From Nisaea nitritireducens (lineage in GTDB: Bacteria; Pseudomonadota; Alphaproteobacteria; Thalassobaculales; Thalassobaculaceae), in the NCBI RefSeq assembly GCF_014904795.1, contig NZ_JACZFS010000010.1, forward strand, positions 169,920 through 233,919: a stretch of DNA of 64,000 nucleotides. The letters run 5' to 3'. Of the stretch, positions 7,849-17,193 are shown piece by piece. Positions within the stretch are counted from its first letter, which is position 1. The number at the start of each line of letters is the position of its first letter. The notes under the pieces were generated by a model, which did not search any database, was not told the origin of the DNA, and saw nothing but the letters and a program-made list of their open reading frames with translations. A program made the position numbers and the translations under genes.

Positions 7849-9648
7849 TTAATCCTTATCCTGCATTTTCACAAAGCTCCCCGGTGCATCCTCGATCACT
7901 GTCAATGCACCGTCGCCGGGCGTTCTCGCCTCGACCTGACCGCCGCCATGGCGAGACATCCATTTTGCCCATTCTGGCCACCAGGAACCTTCGTGATAGC
8001 TCGCCCCTTCAAGCCATTTATCGGGTGACTTCGGGCGGCGACTATTGATGTAGTGGCCGTATTTAGGCTTGTCGCCGGGTGGATTGACCACACCGGCGAT
8101 ATGTCCGGATCCCGCAAGGCAGAACTTGATCGGACCGGAATAGATCTGTGTCGCCCGATAGGTCGATTTCCAGGGGGCGATATGGTCTTCCTTGGTCGAC
8201 AGGATAAATGCCGGGGTCTTGATCGTGTTGAGGTCGATTGGTGTCCCGGCGAGCGTGAGGGCGCCCGGCTCGATCAGCTTGTTCTCCTGGTACATCTTGC
8301 GCAGATAGAAGCTGTGCATGACCGCCGGCATCCTGGTTGAATCGGAGTTCCAGTACAGCAGGTCGAACGGGAAGGGGTCCTTGCCGAGCAGGTAGTTGTT
8401 CACAACAAATGACCAGATAAGATCGTTGGCGCGCAGCATGTTAAATGTTGCTGCCATTTCGGCGCCGTCGAGATAGCCGCGCTTGTTCATCTTCTCTTCG
8501 AGAGCAGCGAGCTGCTCCTCGTCGATGAAAACGCTGAGCTCTCCTGCCTCTTCGAAATCAACCATGGTAGTGAAGAATGTGATCGACTTGATGCGGTCGT
8601 CTTTCTTGGCGGTCATATAGGCGAGGGTTGCCGCCATCAGCGTGCCGCCGATGCAATAGCCTATGACGTTGGCTTCTTTCTCTCCTGTTGCCTGCTCGAT
8701 TGCATCAAGCGCCGCCAGGGGGCCTTCCAGCATGTAATCCTCGAAGGATTTCCGGCTCAGATTTTCGTTCGGATTGACCCAAGAGACGACGAAGACCGTG
8801 AAACCTTCGGATACGGCCCAGCGGATGAAGGAATTCTTCTCCCGCAGGTCCAGAATGTAGAACTTGTTTATCCACGGCGGCACGATGAGGAGCGGACGGC
8901 GATAAACTGTCTCGGTTGAAGGTGCGTACTGAATCAACTGCATCAGGTCGTTCTGATAGACGACCTTTCCGGGCGACGTGGCGATGTTCTTGCCGACTTC
9001 GAACGCGTCGGGATCTGTCATCCGGATCGACAACTTGCCTTTGCCGCGCTCAAGATCTTCAAGCAGGTTCTGCAAACCGTGCACGAGGTTATCGCCATGG
9101 GTTTCCATGGTGGTCCTGAGCACTTCCGGATTGGTCATCAGGAAGTTTGTCGGAGCCATCGCGTCGACGAACTGCCTTGTGTAGAAGTCGACCTTCTGCT
9201 GGGTTTTTTGATCGAGCCCCTCGGTTCGTCCGACAAGATCCTGCGTCCAGCGCGATGTCAGCAGATAACTCTGTTTGATGAAGTCAAAGACGACATTTTC
9301 CTGCCAGGCCTCGTCCCGGAACCTGCGGTCGGTGTTGTCCGTCTGAACTGCCGGCTCGGTTTCCTGCCCCAGCCAGCGCTGCGCGGACCGGTTCCAGATG
9401 TCCATATAACCTTGCCAGAGATCGATCTGAGCCTGAACGAGATGAGCCGGGTTGTTCATCATCTGGTTCGTGAGGGCCATGAAAGCATCGGCGAGGTGCA
9501 GCGGGTCGGGTTCCGCGGTCTTGCCGTCAAGTTTCTGGCGCTCCATGAAGCCACCCACGAGCTTTTGCGATCGCGTTGCGATGTCCTGCATGGTGTTGGC
9601 GAATTCAACGGGGTCGATCTGCTTCATCTCCTCCGAATGCTCATGCAT
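7849..9648 (-). CDS. phaC: Class I poly(R)-hydroxyalkanoic acid synthase
   Basis: PhaC polymerises hydroxyacyl-CoA into carbon-storage polyester at the granule surface. The 599-residue protein has the synthase N-terminal domain followed by an alpha/beta-hydrolase domain. The lipase-like box is GYCIGG with the nucleophile Cys at about 332; the other triad members fit Asp488 (TKEDHIAPW) and His516 (AGSGHIAGV). Length and the C-terminal WWPEWAKWM fit class I enzymes that act without PhaE or PhaR subunits. The neighbours are not PHA genes: no phaA, phaB, phasin or depolymerase is present here. Confidence 0.96.
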   Translation of the reverse strand: MHEHSEEMKQIDPVEFANTMQDIATRSQKLVGGFMERQKLDGKTAEPDPLHLADAFMALTNQMMNNPAHLVQAQIDLWQGYMDIWNRSAQRWLGQETEPAVQTDNTDRRFRDEAWQENVVFDFIKQSYLLTSRWTQDLVGRTEGLDQKTQQKVDFYTRQFVDAMAPTNFLMTNPEVLRTTMETHGDNLVHGLQNLLEDLERGKGKLSIRMTDPDAFEVGKNIATSPGKVVYQNDLMQLIQYAPSTETVYRRPLLIVPPWINKFYILDLREKNSFIRWAVSEGFTVFVVSWVNPNENLSRKSFEDYMLEGPLAALDAIEQATGEKEANVIGYCIGGTLMAATLAYMTAKKDDRIKSITFFTTMVDFEEAGELSVFIDEEQLAALEEKMNKRGYLDGAEMAATFNMLRANDLIWSFVVNNYLLGKDPFPFDLLYWNSDSTRMPAVMHSFYLRKMYQENKLIEPGALTLAGTPIDLNTIKTPAFILSTKEDHIAPWKSTYRATQIYSGPIKFCLAGSGHIAGVVNPPGDKPKYGHYINSRRPKSPDKWLEGASYHEGSWWPEWAKWMSRHGGGQVEARTPGDGALTVIEDAPGSFVKMQDKD

Positions 9649-9852
9649 CCCAACCTCACTCTCTCAGCCGATCATTTGAAATCAATTGTAGCAATAGTAG
9701 GGATCGAGTGTGGCATTTCAAAGAATCATACCCACAAAATCAGATAGTAATCTGTGTTTTTCCAAGCAACTATGGTAAATCCGTCCGCGGCAAGTTTACT
9801 GTCGAAGGTCGGTAATTCGCGTGACCGGTCCGAGAGGCGGAGTTTCTGAAGG

Positions 9853-11238
9853 ATGACGGAAATGTATAAAGGGCGCCACAAATCGGCTTTGGCTCTGGCA
9901 ACGGCCTTAAGCTTGACGCTTGCGGGGTGCTCATCCGTGCCTGACGCGCTCAATCCGGTTGAATGGTACAACGACTCCGCATCTGCTGTCGGCGGCTGGT
10001 TCGATGATTCCGATGCCGATACGTCCGGCGATACCGGCGCCTATCCGAATGTTTCCTCTGTCCCCGAAAACTCGACCCCGCGTACGACAGCTACGGAGCG
10101 GGCGGGAATTAAGGACGAACTGGTCTCGGACAGGGCGAATGCGCAGTATGACGACAAAGGCTCCGTGCCATCGGTGACTGACGCCAGCACTGGCTCCCTT
10201 GCGCAGATTCAACCGAAAACTCCCGTTGTTTCAGCGCCCAGCGAAGCGACAGAGAGTGCCGCCGCAGAACAGATCAAACCTCTTCGGATGACTGCCTCGG
10301 ATGAAGCCACCAAGCAGATGGAGGCGCCTGAGAAGGCCGCAGCTCCGTCTCTGCCGTCTCAGGCTGTCGCCGATACCGAGAACACTTCACCGCGGTCCAG
10401 TCTGTGGCCGAATTCACCTGCGCCGGAATCCGCGGGTGATCGCCCGGTAACAAGCGCCAGGGTAGGTGAGCCGACGACGCGCGAGAGCCGTACGGACCAG
10501 CCCCGTAATGGCACACTGGGCCCGCGCTATAAAAAGTTTGCCGCTGAAGCAAAAGCCGGTTCTTCAGAGACCGTTGCAGATGAAAGCCCGTCTGTACCGG
10601 AAACGGTCCAAGAGGTCGTGCCTGCAGCGGAACCTGCAACAGAGACTGCTTCTGTCCCAACGGCCCCGGAACCTGCAACAGAGACCGCTTCTGTCCCAAC
10701 AGCCGCGGAGCCTGTCGCCGTACCTGAACCCGAGCCGACTCCGGCTCCGCTCGCTGTGGAACCCGGACCGCTGGCGCTTACCGTTCCGGAGAGCAGGCCC
10801 TTCAATTTCGACGACCCGAGTGTGATCGTTGACGAGAGCGCACTGCCGGGAGCTTTTGAGAGCTATCCAGCTGGCGGCGGCGGTTCGTATCAAGCGGGAA
10901 TCATTCGCTTCAGCAATGGGTCCTCCCATCTGTCCAGCTCGGATCGCGGTGTCATACGCGAGCTGGTTCCATTGATTCGGGAATACAACGCGAACGTGGA
11001 GATCGTCGGTCATGCGTCGAGCCGTACCCGGAACATGGATCCGTCAGAGCATAAACTGATTAATTTCGAGGTTTCGCTGAAGCGTGCGAATGCGGTAGCT
11101 CAAGCGCTGATCAATGCGGGAGCGCCGTCGGACCGGATTTCCGTGGTCGCTGTTGGCGACAGCCAGCCCGTATCGTCGGAAGCGATGCCGGCAGGTGAAG
11201 CGGACAATCGCCGGGCGGAAATTTATCTCATCTATTGA
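9853..11238 (+). CDS. OmpA-family lipoprotein with long Pro/Glu/Thr-rich linker
   Basis: The N-terminus is a lipoprotein signal with lipobox LAGC (Cys at about residue 26), so the mature protein should be lipid-anchored. About 290 residues of low-complexity Ala/Pro/Glu/Thr/Ser-rich sequence follow, including two tandem 13-residue repeats (EPATETASVPTA plus P or A). The last 120 residues form an OmpA C-terminal peptidoglycan-binding domain (IIRFSNGSSHLSSSDR, VEIVGHASSRT, SLKRANAVAQALINAGA, NRRAEIYLIY). It resembles a stretched Pal-like envelope tether. The start may instead be the ATG at 9862, which has AAGGA at better spacing. It stands alone, divergent from phaC. Confidence 0.85.
   Translation: MTEMYKGRHKSALALATALSLTLAGCSSVPDALNPVEWYNDSASAVGGWFDDSDADTSGDTGAYPNVSSVPENSTPRTTATERAGIKDELVSDRANAQYDDKGSVPSVTDASTGSLAQIQPKTPVVSAPSEATESAAAEQIKPLRMTASDEATKQMEAPEKAAAPSLPSQAVADTENTSPRSSLWPNSPAPESAGDRPVTSARVGEPTTRESRTDQPRNGTLGPRYKKFAAEAKAGSSETVADESPSVPETVQEVVPAAEPATETASVPTAPEPATETASVPTAAEPVAVPEPEPTPAPLAVEPGPLALTVPESRPFNFDDPSVIVDESALPGAFESYPAGGGGSYQAGIIRFSNGSSHLSSSDRGVIRELVPLIREYNANVEIVGHASSRTRNMDPSEHKLINFEVSLKRANAVAQALINAGAPSDRISVVAVGDSQPVSSEAMPAGEADNRRAEIYLIY
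10630..10707 (+). repeat. Two tandem 39-bp repeats inside the OmpA-family gene
   Basis: Units at 10630-10668 and 10669-10707, differing at only a few bases. Each encodes 13 residues (EPATETASVPTA plus P or A); a third, degenerate start (GAGCCT) follows at 10708. The length is a multiple of three, so unit gain or loss would keep the frame and change linker length. Confidence 0.85.
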
Positions 11239-11367
11239 CCCGCGCTCCCTGCGGGGTATGAAAGCGGGGCCTTGGTGGCTCTGCCGCCGGGCCGCACGTT
11301 AAATCTGGTGCGGCGGGATTCGTGAATTGAGCGATCCCGGCGCAGGTCCGTTAGGGAGAATGCATAG

Positions 11368-12657
11368 ATGCAGCCGTTCAGAGTAGCAATCGCCGGACTG
11401 GGTACTGTTGGGGCGGAGACGGCGCGTATTCTTCTGACTGACTCAGAGATGCTGAGCGCCCGTGCCGGGCGCCCGATTGAGCTGAAGGCAATTTCAGCCC
11501 GGGACAAGAGCCGTGATCGCGGTATCGATCTGTCCGGCGTTGACTGGGTCGACGATGCGGCGGCATTGGCCGGACGCGACGATGTCGATTGCGTGCTGGA
11601 ACTTATCGGTGGCTCAGAAGGCGTGGCATACGACCTTGTTCTGGGTGCTATAAAGTCTGGCAAGTCGGTCGTGACTGCCAACAAGGCGCTGATTGCGCAT
11701 CATGGATCAGAAATCGCCAAAGACTGCGAAGAAAAGGGTGTCGGCCTCGGGTTCGAGGCGGCTGTTGCCGGCGGCATTCCTATCATCAAGTCGCTACGCG
11801 AAGGGCTTGCCGGGAATCATATCAAGCGGGTCTACGGAATTCTGAACGGCACCTGCAACTACATCATGAGTGTGATGCGTGAGACCGGTCGTCCGTTCGA
11901 CGATGTGCTGGCCGATGCACAGCGCCTTGGCTATGCCGAAGCCGATCCGTCCTTCGATGTCGACGGGGTCGACGCGGCGCACAAGCTGGCCATCCTCTCC
12001 GCCATCGCCTTTGGCCATCATGTCGATTTCGAGAACGTTCATGTCGAGGGTGTGCGTCACGTCTCGCCGCTGGACATCACGTTCGCCGAGGAACTCGGTT
12101 ACCGCATCAAGCTGCTCGGCATTGCCGAGGAAACGGACGCCGGTGTGCAGCAGCGCGTCCATCCCTGCATGGTAAAGGCGGAAACCCCCATCGGGCAGGT
12201 TGAGGATGTCTTCAATGCCGTCGTCGCCGAAGGCAGCGCCGTCGGTACGACTCTCTCCTATGGTCGCGGCGCCGGTGCCGGACCGACCGCGTCGGCGGTA
12301 ATCGCCGATGTCATGGATCTCGCGGCTGGCCGTCGGGTACCGGTGTTCGGTCTCGATTCAAGCAAGCTTTCTCCGGCCCGGACCGCGCCGATCTCTTCTT
12401 TAACGGGATGTTATTATCTGCGCCTGATGGTGATCGACCGACCGGGTGTGCTCGCCGATGTGACGGCGGTGTTCCGCGATCATGAGGTCTCTATCGAGGC
12501 GATGATCCAGCGGGCGAGAAACCCTGAAGAAGCAGTGCCGCTGGTGCTGACCACGCATGAAACCTCGGAGTTGGCGATCAAGGCGTCGTTTGAGGAGTTG
12601 GCGAGGCTGGATTGCGTGCTGGAAGAGCCGCGGCAGATCAGGATAGAAGACTTCTAA
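11368..12657 (+). CDS. hom: Homoserine dehydrogenase
   Basis: Catalyses NAD(P)H-dependent reduction of aspartate semialdehyde to homoserine, the branch point to threonine and methionine. The 429-residue protein has an N-terminal nucleotide-binding motif (IAGLGTVGAETA), the catalytic-domain segments TANKALIAHHG, GGIPIIKSLREGL and ILNGTCNYIM, and a C-terminal ACT domain starting at YYLRLMVIDRPGVLADV that normally carries feedback control by threonine. AGGGAGA precedes the ATG. A hairpin (GCCGCAC 11291-11297 with GTGCGGC 11308-11314) lies in the upstream gap. The order hom-glpX-recJ, all on the plus strand with small gaps, is common in alphaproteobacteria and suggests an operon. Confidence 0.97.
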   Translation: MQPFRVAIAGLGTVGAETARILLTDSEMLSARAGRPIELKAISARDKSRDRGIDLSGVDWVDDAAALAGRDDVDCVLELIGGSEGVAYDLVLGAIKSGKSVVTANKALIAHHGSEIAKDCEEKGVGLGFEAAVAGGIPIIKSLREGLAGNHIKRVYGILNGTCNYIMSVMRETGRPFDDVLADAQRLGYAEADPSFDVDGVDAAHKLAILSAIAFGHHVDFENVHVEGVRHVSPLDITFAEELGYRIKLLGIAEETDAGVQQRVHPCMVKAETPIGQVEDVFNAVVAEGSAVGTTLSYGRGAGAGPTASAVIADVMDLAAGRRVPVFGLDSSKLSPARTAPISSLTGCYYLRLMVIDRPGVLADVTAVFRDHEVSIEAMIQRARNPEEAVPLVLTTHETSELAIKASFEELARLDCVLEEPRQIRIEDF

Positions 12658-12725
12658 TTTCCGGCTGCCATGGGCGCCGGACCGGAATTAATCAAAACCA
12701 AGACGACAAAAAAAGGACGACAATT

Positions 12726-13733
12726 ATGGCCGACAGGGAAACGCAGGGCGCGCTGACCATGGACCGGAACCTTGCGCTCGAAGCAGTGCGGGTGACGGAG
12801 GCTGCGGCGCTCGCGGCGTCTCGCCTGATGGGGCGTGGCGACGAAAAAGAAGCCGATCAGGCAGCTGTCGATGCCATGCGGAGCGCTCTCAACAATCTTG
12901 AGATCGACGGCACCGTGGTGATCGGCGAAGGCGAGCGTGACGAGGCGCCGATGCTTTATATCGGAGAGAAGGTCGGCAAGGGCGGTCCGAAGATCGATAT
13001 CGCGCTCGATCCGCTGGAAGGCACCACGATCACAGCCAAGGGCGGCCCGAACGCGCTTGCCGTCGTGGCAATGGCAAACGAAGGCGGCTTTCTGAATGCG
13101 CCGGACGTTTATATGGACAAGATCGCCGTTGGCGGAGATTTACCCGAAGGTGTGGTCGATCTCGATAACAGCGTCGCCGAAAATCTCGCCAATCTCGCCA
13201 AGGCGAAGAAGATGGAGATCGAGGATCTCGTGGTTTGCATCCTCGACCGCCCGCGTCACAGCGATCTGATTGCCAAGGTTCGCGAAGCGGGAGCACGGAT
13301 CATGCTGATCGACGACGGCGACGTTTCCGGTGTGATCGCTACTTCCCAGCCGACCAGTGGCGTTGATCTCTATATGGGCTCTGGTGGCGCCCCTGAAGGC
13401 GTTCTGGCGGCGGCGGCACTGCGCTGCATCGGTGGCCAGATGCAGGCACGCCTGCTGTTCCGGAACGATGACGAGCGCGGCCGGGCGACCCGCCTGGGCA
13501 TTACCGATTTCGACCGGAAATACGGCCTGCTCGATTTGGCCAGCGGCGACGTGATGTTTGCAGCGACCGGTGTGACCACCGGCACCATGCTGCAGGGCGT
13601 GCGAAAGTATCCGGGTGGGGCAATGACCCACTCGATCATCATGCGCTCCAAGACCGGCACCGTACGGACCGTCGAGGCCCATCACGACTGGACCCGCAAG
13701 TCTTCTAAAACCGGCTTCGACAAAGACCAATAA
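12726..13733 (+). CDS. glpX: Class II fructose-1,6-bisphosphatase
   Basis: Hydrolyses fructose-1,6-bisphosphate to fructose-6-phosphate in gluconeogenesis. Signature elements are visible: IGEGERDEAPMLYIGE and DPLEGTT, which hold metal- and phosphate-binding residues, plus DRPRHSDLI and GSGGAPEGVLAAAAL. The encoded length, 335 residues, fits GlpX. The frame stays open upstream to 12612 into the end of hom, but the ATG at 12726 preceded by AAGGA is the proper start. It lies 68 bases after hom and four bases before recJ. Confidence 0.97.
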   Translation: MADRETQGALTMDRNLALEAVRVTEAAALAASRLMGRGDEKEADQAAVDAMRSALNNLEIDGTVVIGEGERDEAPMLYIGEKVGKGGPKIDIALDPLEGTTITAKGGPNALAVVAMANEGGFLNAPDVYMDKIAVGGDLPEGVVDLDNSVAENLANLAKAKKMEIEDLVVCILDRPRHSDLIAKVREAGARIMLIDDGDVSGVIATSQPTSGVDLYMGSGGAPEGVLAAAALRCIGGQMQARLLFRNDDERGRATRLGITDFDRKYGLLDLASGDVMFAATGVTTGTMLQGVRKYPGGAMTHSIIMRSKTGTVRTVEAHHDWTRKSSKTGFDKDQ

Positions 13734-13737
13734 GATC

Positions 13738-15513
13738 GTGCAGAGTTTCCTCGGGATTGAGCGCTCCTTCACCGGCAAACGCTGGGTCCCGAGGCATGGC
13801 ACTGACCCCGAGACCGAACGCGTCGGCCTCGCTATTGCCCAACGGTTCGGATTTCCGGAACTGGTGGGCCGGCTGATTGCTGCGCGCAATATCGGGCTGG
13901 ATGAAGTCGAGGCCTTTCTCGACCCGACCCTGAAATTGATGATGCCCGATCCCGGTGTCCTGCAGGATATGACACCCTGCGTCGAACGGATCGCGCAAGC
14001 GGTGAGGGACGGCGAACGTATCGCGGTTTTTTCCGACTACGATGTCGACGGAGCGACCTCCGCCGCCGTTCTGATCCGCTATCTACGATGGATCGGTATC
14101 GATCCCTTGCTCTATATCCCTGACCGGATCAGCGAAGGTTACGGTCCGAACGCGCCGGCGCTGCTCAAGTTGAAAGAGCAGGGCGCCTCGCTGATCGTGA
14201 CGCTGGATTGCGGCGTCACGGCTTATGATCCATTGCGGCAGGCGGCAGAGGCCGGCATCGAGATGATCGTGATCGATCATCACATGGCTGAGCCGGAGCT
14301 GCCGAAAGCTCTGGCGATCGTCAATCCGAACCGGATCGACGAGGACGGGGCGCTCGGCCACCTAGCTGCCTGCGGGGTGACGTTCCTGGTTGCTGTGGCG
14401 CTGAACCGCGCGTTGCGGGAAGCGGGATATTTCAACGGTCGTCAGGAACCGAACCTGCTGCACCTGCTGGACCTGGTGGCGCTTGGCACGGTGTGCGACG
14501 TGGTGCCGTTGAAGGGCCTGAACCGTGCCTTTGTTATCCAGGGCCTCAAGGTCATGGCTAAGCGCGGTAACAAGGGGCTGGTGGCTCTCGCGGACGTTGC
14601 CGGTGTCGATGCTCGTCCGGAGCCTTACCATCTGGGCTACGTGCTTGGCCCACGTGTGAACGCGGGCGGCCGTGTCGGCAAGAGCGACCTTGGTGCTCGC
14701 CTGCTTCTGACCGACTCTCCCGAGGAGGCCGCAGCACTGGCGACCGAACTCGACAGTTTCAATACGGACCGGCGCGAAATCGAGGCGCAGGTTCTAGCGG
14801 AGGCCGAGGCGCTGGCGGCGGAACAGCCAGACGACGCACCGGCGATTGTCGTGGCTGCAGAGAACTGGCATCCGGGCGTCATCGGTATCGTCGCAGGCCG
14901 GCTGAAAGAACGGTACAATCGCCCGGCATGTGTGATCGCTCTGGATAACGGGATCGGCAAGGGCTCCGGACGCTCCGTTCCCGGTGTTTCTCTCGGGCCG
15001 GCTGTCATTGCAGCTCATCAGGCGGGATTACTGGTCGCCGGTGGCGGCCATGCCATGGCGGCGGGTTTCACTGTCGAAGCGGACAAGCTGGATGCGTTCC
15101 GGAGCTTTCTCGGGGACCGGATTCACAGCGAGCTGGAAGGCGAGCCCATGGTGCCGACGCTTTCCGTCGATGCGCCCCTCGCCATTGGCGGGGCCAGCCG
15201 GGATCTGGTCGACACAATCCAGAAAGTTGGGCCGTTCGGTGCCGGAAATTCCGAACCGCGTTTTGTTCTGACCGATGTCCGCCTTGTCGATGTCCGTGAA
15301 GTCGGGACCGGACATGTGCGCTGTGTCTTTACCGGTCCGGACGGCAAGCGTCTGAAAGGCATTGCCTTTCGCGCCCTGGAAGGCGATCTCGGTCCGGCTC
15401 TGCTGAAAAGCAGCGGCCGCCCGATCCATGTCGCGGGCCATCTCCGGCCGGATGACTGGAATGGGCGCAGCGATGTGCAGATCATGATCGACGACGCTGC
15501 TGACGTTTCCTGA
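13738..15513 (+). CDS. recJ: Single-stranded-DNA-specific 5'-3' exonuclease RecJ
   Basis: RecJ degrades single-stranded DNA 5' to 3' in recombination, base-excision and mismatch repair. The 591-residue protein has the DHH phosphoesterase motifs: FSDYDVDGATS near residue 98-107, LDCG near 157, and IDHH at 179-182, followed by the DHHA1 region with GRVGKSDLGARLLL and GGHAMAAGF, and the C-terminal OB-like domain. The start is a GTG four bases after the glpX stop without a strong ribosome-binding site, so coupling to glpX translation is likely. A bidirectional terminator follows. Confidence 0.96.
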   Translation: MQSFLGIERSFTGKRWVPRHGTDPETERVGLAIAQRFGFPELVGRLIAARNIGLDEVEAFLDPTLKLMMPDPGVLQDMTPCVERIAQAVRDGERIAVFSDYDVDGATSAAVLIRYLRWIGIDPLLYIPDRISEGYGPNAPALLKLKEQGASLIVTLDCGVTAYDPLRQAAEAGIEMIVIDHHMAEPELPKALAIVNPNRIDEDGALGHLAACGVTFLVAVALNRALREAGYFNGRQEPNLLHLLDLVALGTVCDVVPLKGLNRAFVIQGLKVMAKRGNKGLVALADVAGVDARPEPYHLGYVLGPRVNAGGRVGKSDLGARLLLTDSPEEAAALATELDSFNTDRREIEAQVLAEAEALAAEQPDDAPAIVVAAENWHPGVIGIVAGRLKERYNRPACVIALDNGIGKGSGRSVPGVSLGPAVIAAHQAGLLVAGGGHAMAAGFTVEADKLDAFRSFLGDRIHSELEGEPMVPTLSVDAPLAIGGASRDLVDTIQKVGPFGAGNSEPRFVLTDVRLVDVREVGTGHVRCVFTGPDGKRLKGIAFRALEGDLGPALLKSSGRPIHVAGHLRPDDWNGRSDVQIMIDDAADVS

Positions 15514-15520
15514 CAAACAT

Positions 15521-15546
15521 AAAACGGCGCCCTGAGGCGCCGTTTT
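15521..15546. terminator. Bidirectional terminator between recJ and the cyclase gene
   Basis: A perfect eleven-base-pair stem, AAAACGGCGCC at 15521-15531 with GGCGCCGTTTT at 15536-15546, loop CTGA. The A and T ends make it usable from both sides, fitting its place between two converging genes. Confidence 0.9.
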
Positions 15547-15567
15547 ACTGACGAGGTCATGTCTCTC

Positions 15568-16626
15568 CTACTGGATAGCGAGAGGAGCGCCCATTGAGCC
15601 GGTCGCACCGGCAACGGGGGTCGGCGTGTAGACGTAGGCAAACTGGTAGACGCCATCGGCGGCCAGTTCGGAAAGCTTCATGTTTTCCTGGTTCACGATA
15701 CCGTGCCGCGTCTGCAGGAAGGTGTGAACGCAGAACACGCAGGCCGGGTCCGGATTGGGCACCGCATCGACAGGCCAGGTATCGGCCCCGGTGACACCAG
15801 CCTTTACGTCTTCAGCCACCCACCGCGCGACTTCCATGCCGATCCCGGGGCAGCCATTGTTGTATGTTGCGGCATCGTTCCAGTGCTTTTCCCAGCCGGT
15901 ACGGAAGATGATCGCGTCACCTTCGGCGAACTGGAAGCCTTCCATCCCCTGTTTTTTCAGCGCAGCCAGCACATCGGCCATGGTGATGACTTCACCTGCG
16001 GCCATCGACTCGACCCCGCGCACAGCCGCGATGTCCAGCAGGATGCCGCGGGCCACAATGGGATGCAGTTTTTCCGTGCCGAGCTTTTTCAGCCCGTAAG
16101 GCGTGATCATTTCGTCGGCGGTGAAGCCGTTGTACCAGCGCATCTCGCCTTTGTTGCCGCCGGTTCCGCTATTCACGCCGATATGGCCGAGGCCATCGAA
16201 CTGGGTGCCGACCTGACCAATCTCTGTTGCCAGGAATTCGTCGTTCCACAGCACTTGGTTGGCGCCGAAGGCCCCTCCTGTCGGCGCACCCGGGATACGC
16301 AGCGAAAATTTGCGGGCACCGAAAAGTGGCATGTCAGCCGTGTATGGATGTCCGAGATTGTAGGTTTTCCCGGTCTTGATTTGGGAAATAGCCCGCATCA
16401 CCACATCCGGCTTCAGATACCAATTCGTCGAACCGGCTTCATCTCCTGCACCCCATAGCGGATTCGGCCACCATTTCGAGCCGAGGGGCGTTTCCATCTT
16501 GTCCCCGTCCACCCACGGCTTACCGGCACAACCTTGCCAGTTCTCCGGTGTGCATTCGGCATTGGCAGTACCGCCAAGTCCGAGCGTTCCGGCAAAAGCC
16601 ATTGCAGCGATTATATATTTTTTCAT
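15568..16626 (-). CDS. Secreted cyclase-family (kynurenine formamidase-like) metal hydrolase
   Basis: A 352-residue protein with a Sec signal peptide (MKKYIIAAMAFAGTL, cleavage likely after TANA at about residue 23), so it should be periplasmic. The cyclase-family metal motif appears as GQVGTQFDGLGHIG around residues 138-150: Gln142 stands where many members have His, while Asp144 and His148 are kept. Other family segments are NLGHPYTADMPLFG and DAIIFRTGWEKHW. Relatives hydrolyse cyclic amides or arylformamides; the substrate here is unknown. It is convergent with recJ and stands alone. The 182-base gap upstream to the tRNA genes shows no other gene. Confidence 0.85.
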   Translation of the reverse strand: MKKYIIAAMAFAGTLGLGGTANAECTPENWQGCAGKPWVDGDKMETPLGSKWWPNPLWGAGDEAGSTNWYLKPDVVMRAISQIKTGKTYNLGHPYTADMPLFGARKFSLRIPGAPTGGAFGANQVLWNDEFLATEIGQVGTQFDGLGHIGVNSGTGGNKGEMRWYNGFTADEMITPYGLKKLGTEKLHPIVARGILLDIAAVRGVESMAAGEVITMADVLAALKKQGMEGFQFAEGDAIIFRTGWEKHWNDAATYNNGCPGIGMEVARWVAEDVKAGVTGADTWPVDAVPNPDPACVFCVHTFLQTRHGIVNQENMKLSELAADGVYQFAYVYTPTPVAGATGSMGAPLAIQ

Positions 16627-16808
16627 GATGTCCTCCCTAGTTGCGAACGGCGCATTGAAGGGACTGAGAGGCCGTCCGTGCTCCCGGTGGTGATTATTCG
16701 CGACTTTTGCAGGAACAGCAAAAAGGAATTAACGCGCTTTGAGAGAATGAGGATTCTGGGCTTGATTTCCCGAGGGTGAACGAGTACACCAACGCCTCGC
16801 TCGACGAC

Positions 16809-16884
16809 GACCCCTTCGTCTAGAGGCCTAGGACACCGCCCTTTCACGGCGGCAACACGGGTTCGAATCCCGTAGGGGTCGCCA
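16809..16884 (+). tRNA. tRNA-Glu (anticodon TTC), copy 1
   Basis: Acceptor stem GACCCCT pairs with AGGGGTC; the anticodon loop CTTTCAC gives TTC; the T-arm GGGTTCGAATCCC is intact and CCA is encoded. Identical in sequence to the second copy 126 bases downstream. Confidence 0.97.
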
Positions 16885-16934
16885 TCTTACCTCGGAGTGC
16901 CGAGCGGTCGGGGTCTTTTGATGACTCCTTCGAC

Positions 16935-17010
16935 GACCCCTTCGTCTAGAGGCCTAGGACACCGCCCTTTCACGGCGGCAACACGGGTTCGAATCCCGTA
17001 GGGGTCGCCA
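16935..17010 (+). tRNA. tRNA-Glu (anticodon TTC), copy 2
   Basis: Base-for-base repeat of the first copy including the encoded CCA and the preceding CGAC. The spacer between the two copies (50 bases) is not itself repeated, so the duplication unit is essentially the tRNA with a few flanking bases. Confidence 0.97.
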
Positions 17011-17055
17011 TCCACATCTTGCCGCTCTGTCCGGCTCATGACAGACTTGGTTTAA

Positions 17056-17130
17056 GGCCCCTTCGTCTAGCGGTCAGGACGCGGCCCTCTCACGGCTGAA
17101 ACACGGGTTCGATTCCCGTAGGGGTCACCA
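17056..17130 (+). tRNA. tRNA-Glu (anticodon CTC)
   Basis: Acceptor stem GGCCCCT pairs with AGGGGTC with one G-U pair; the anticodon loop CTCTCAC gives CTC; T-arm GGGTTCGATTCCC; CCA is encoded. It shares much of its body with the two upstream TTC copies, so it probably arose from the same ancestor. Confidence 0.95.
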
Positions 17131-17193
17131 ATATTTAATCTTCCCAAAAACTGCCTTCGTCACCACCTCTACACCTGAACGGGGGAGTGACTG

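Noticed and set aside
16809..17193. Integration site of a mobile element at the tRNA-Glu group
   Set aside because: The tRNA repeats resemble attachment-site duplications, but no integrase, direct-repeat-bounded cargo or composition shift follows; a simple tandem duplication explains them.
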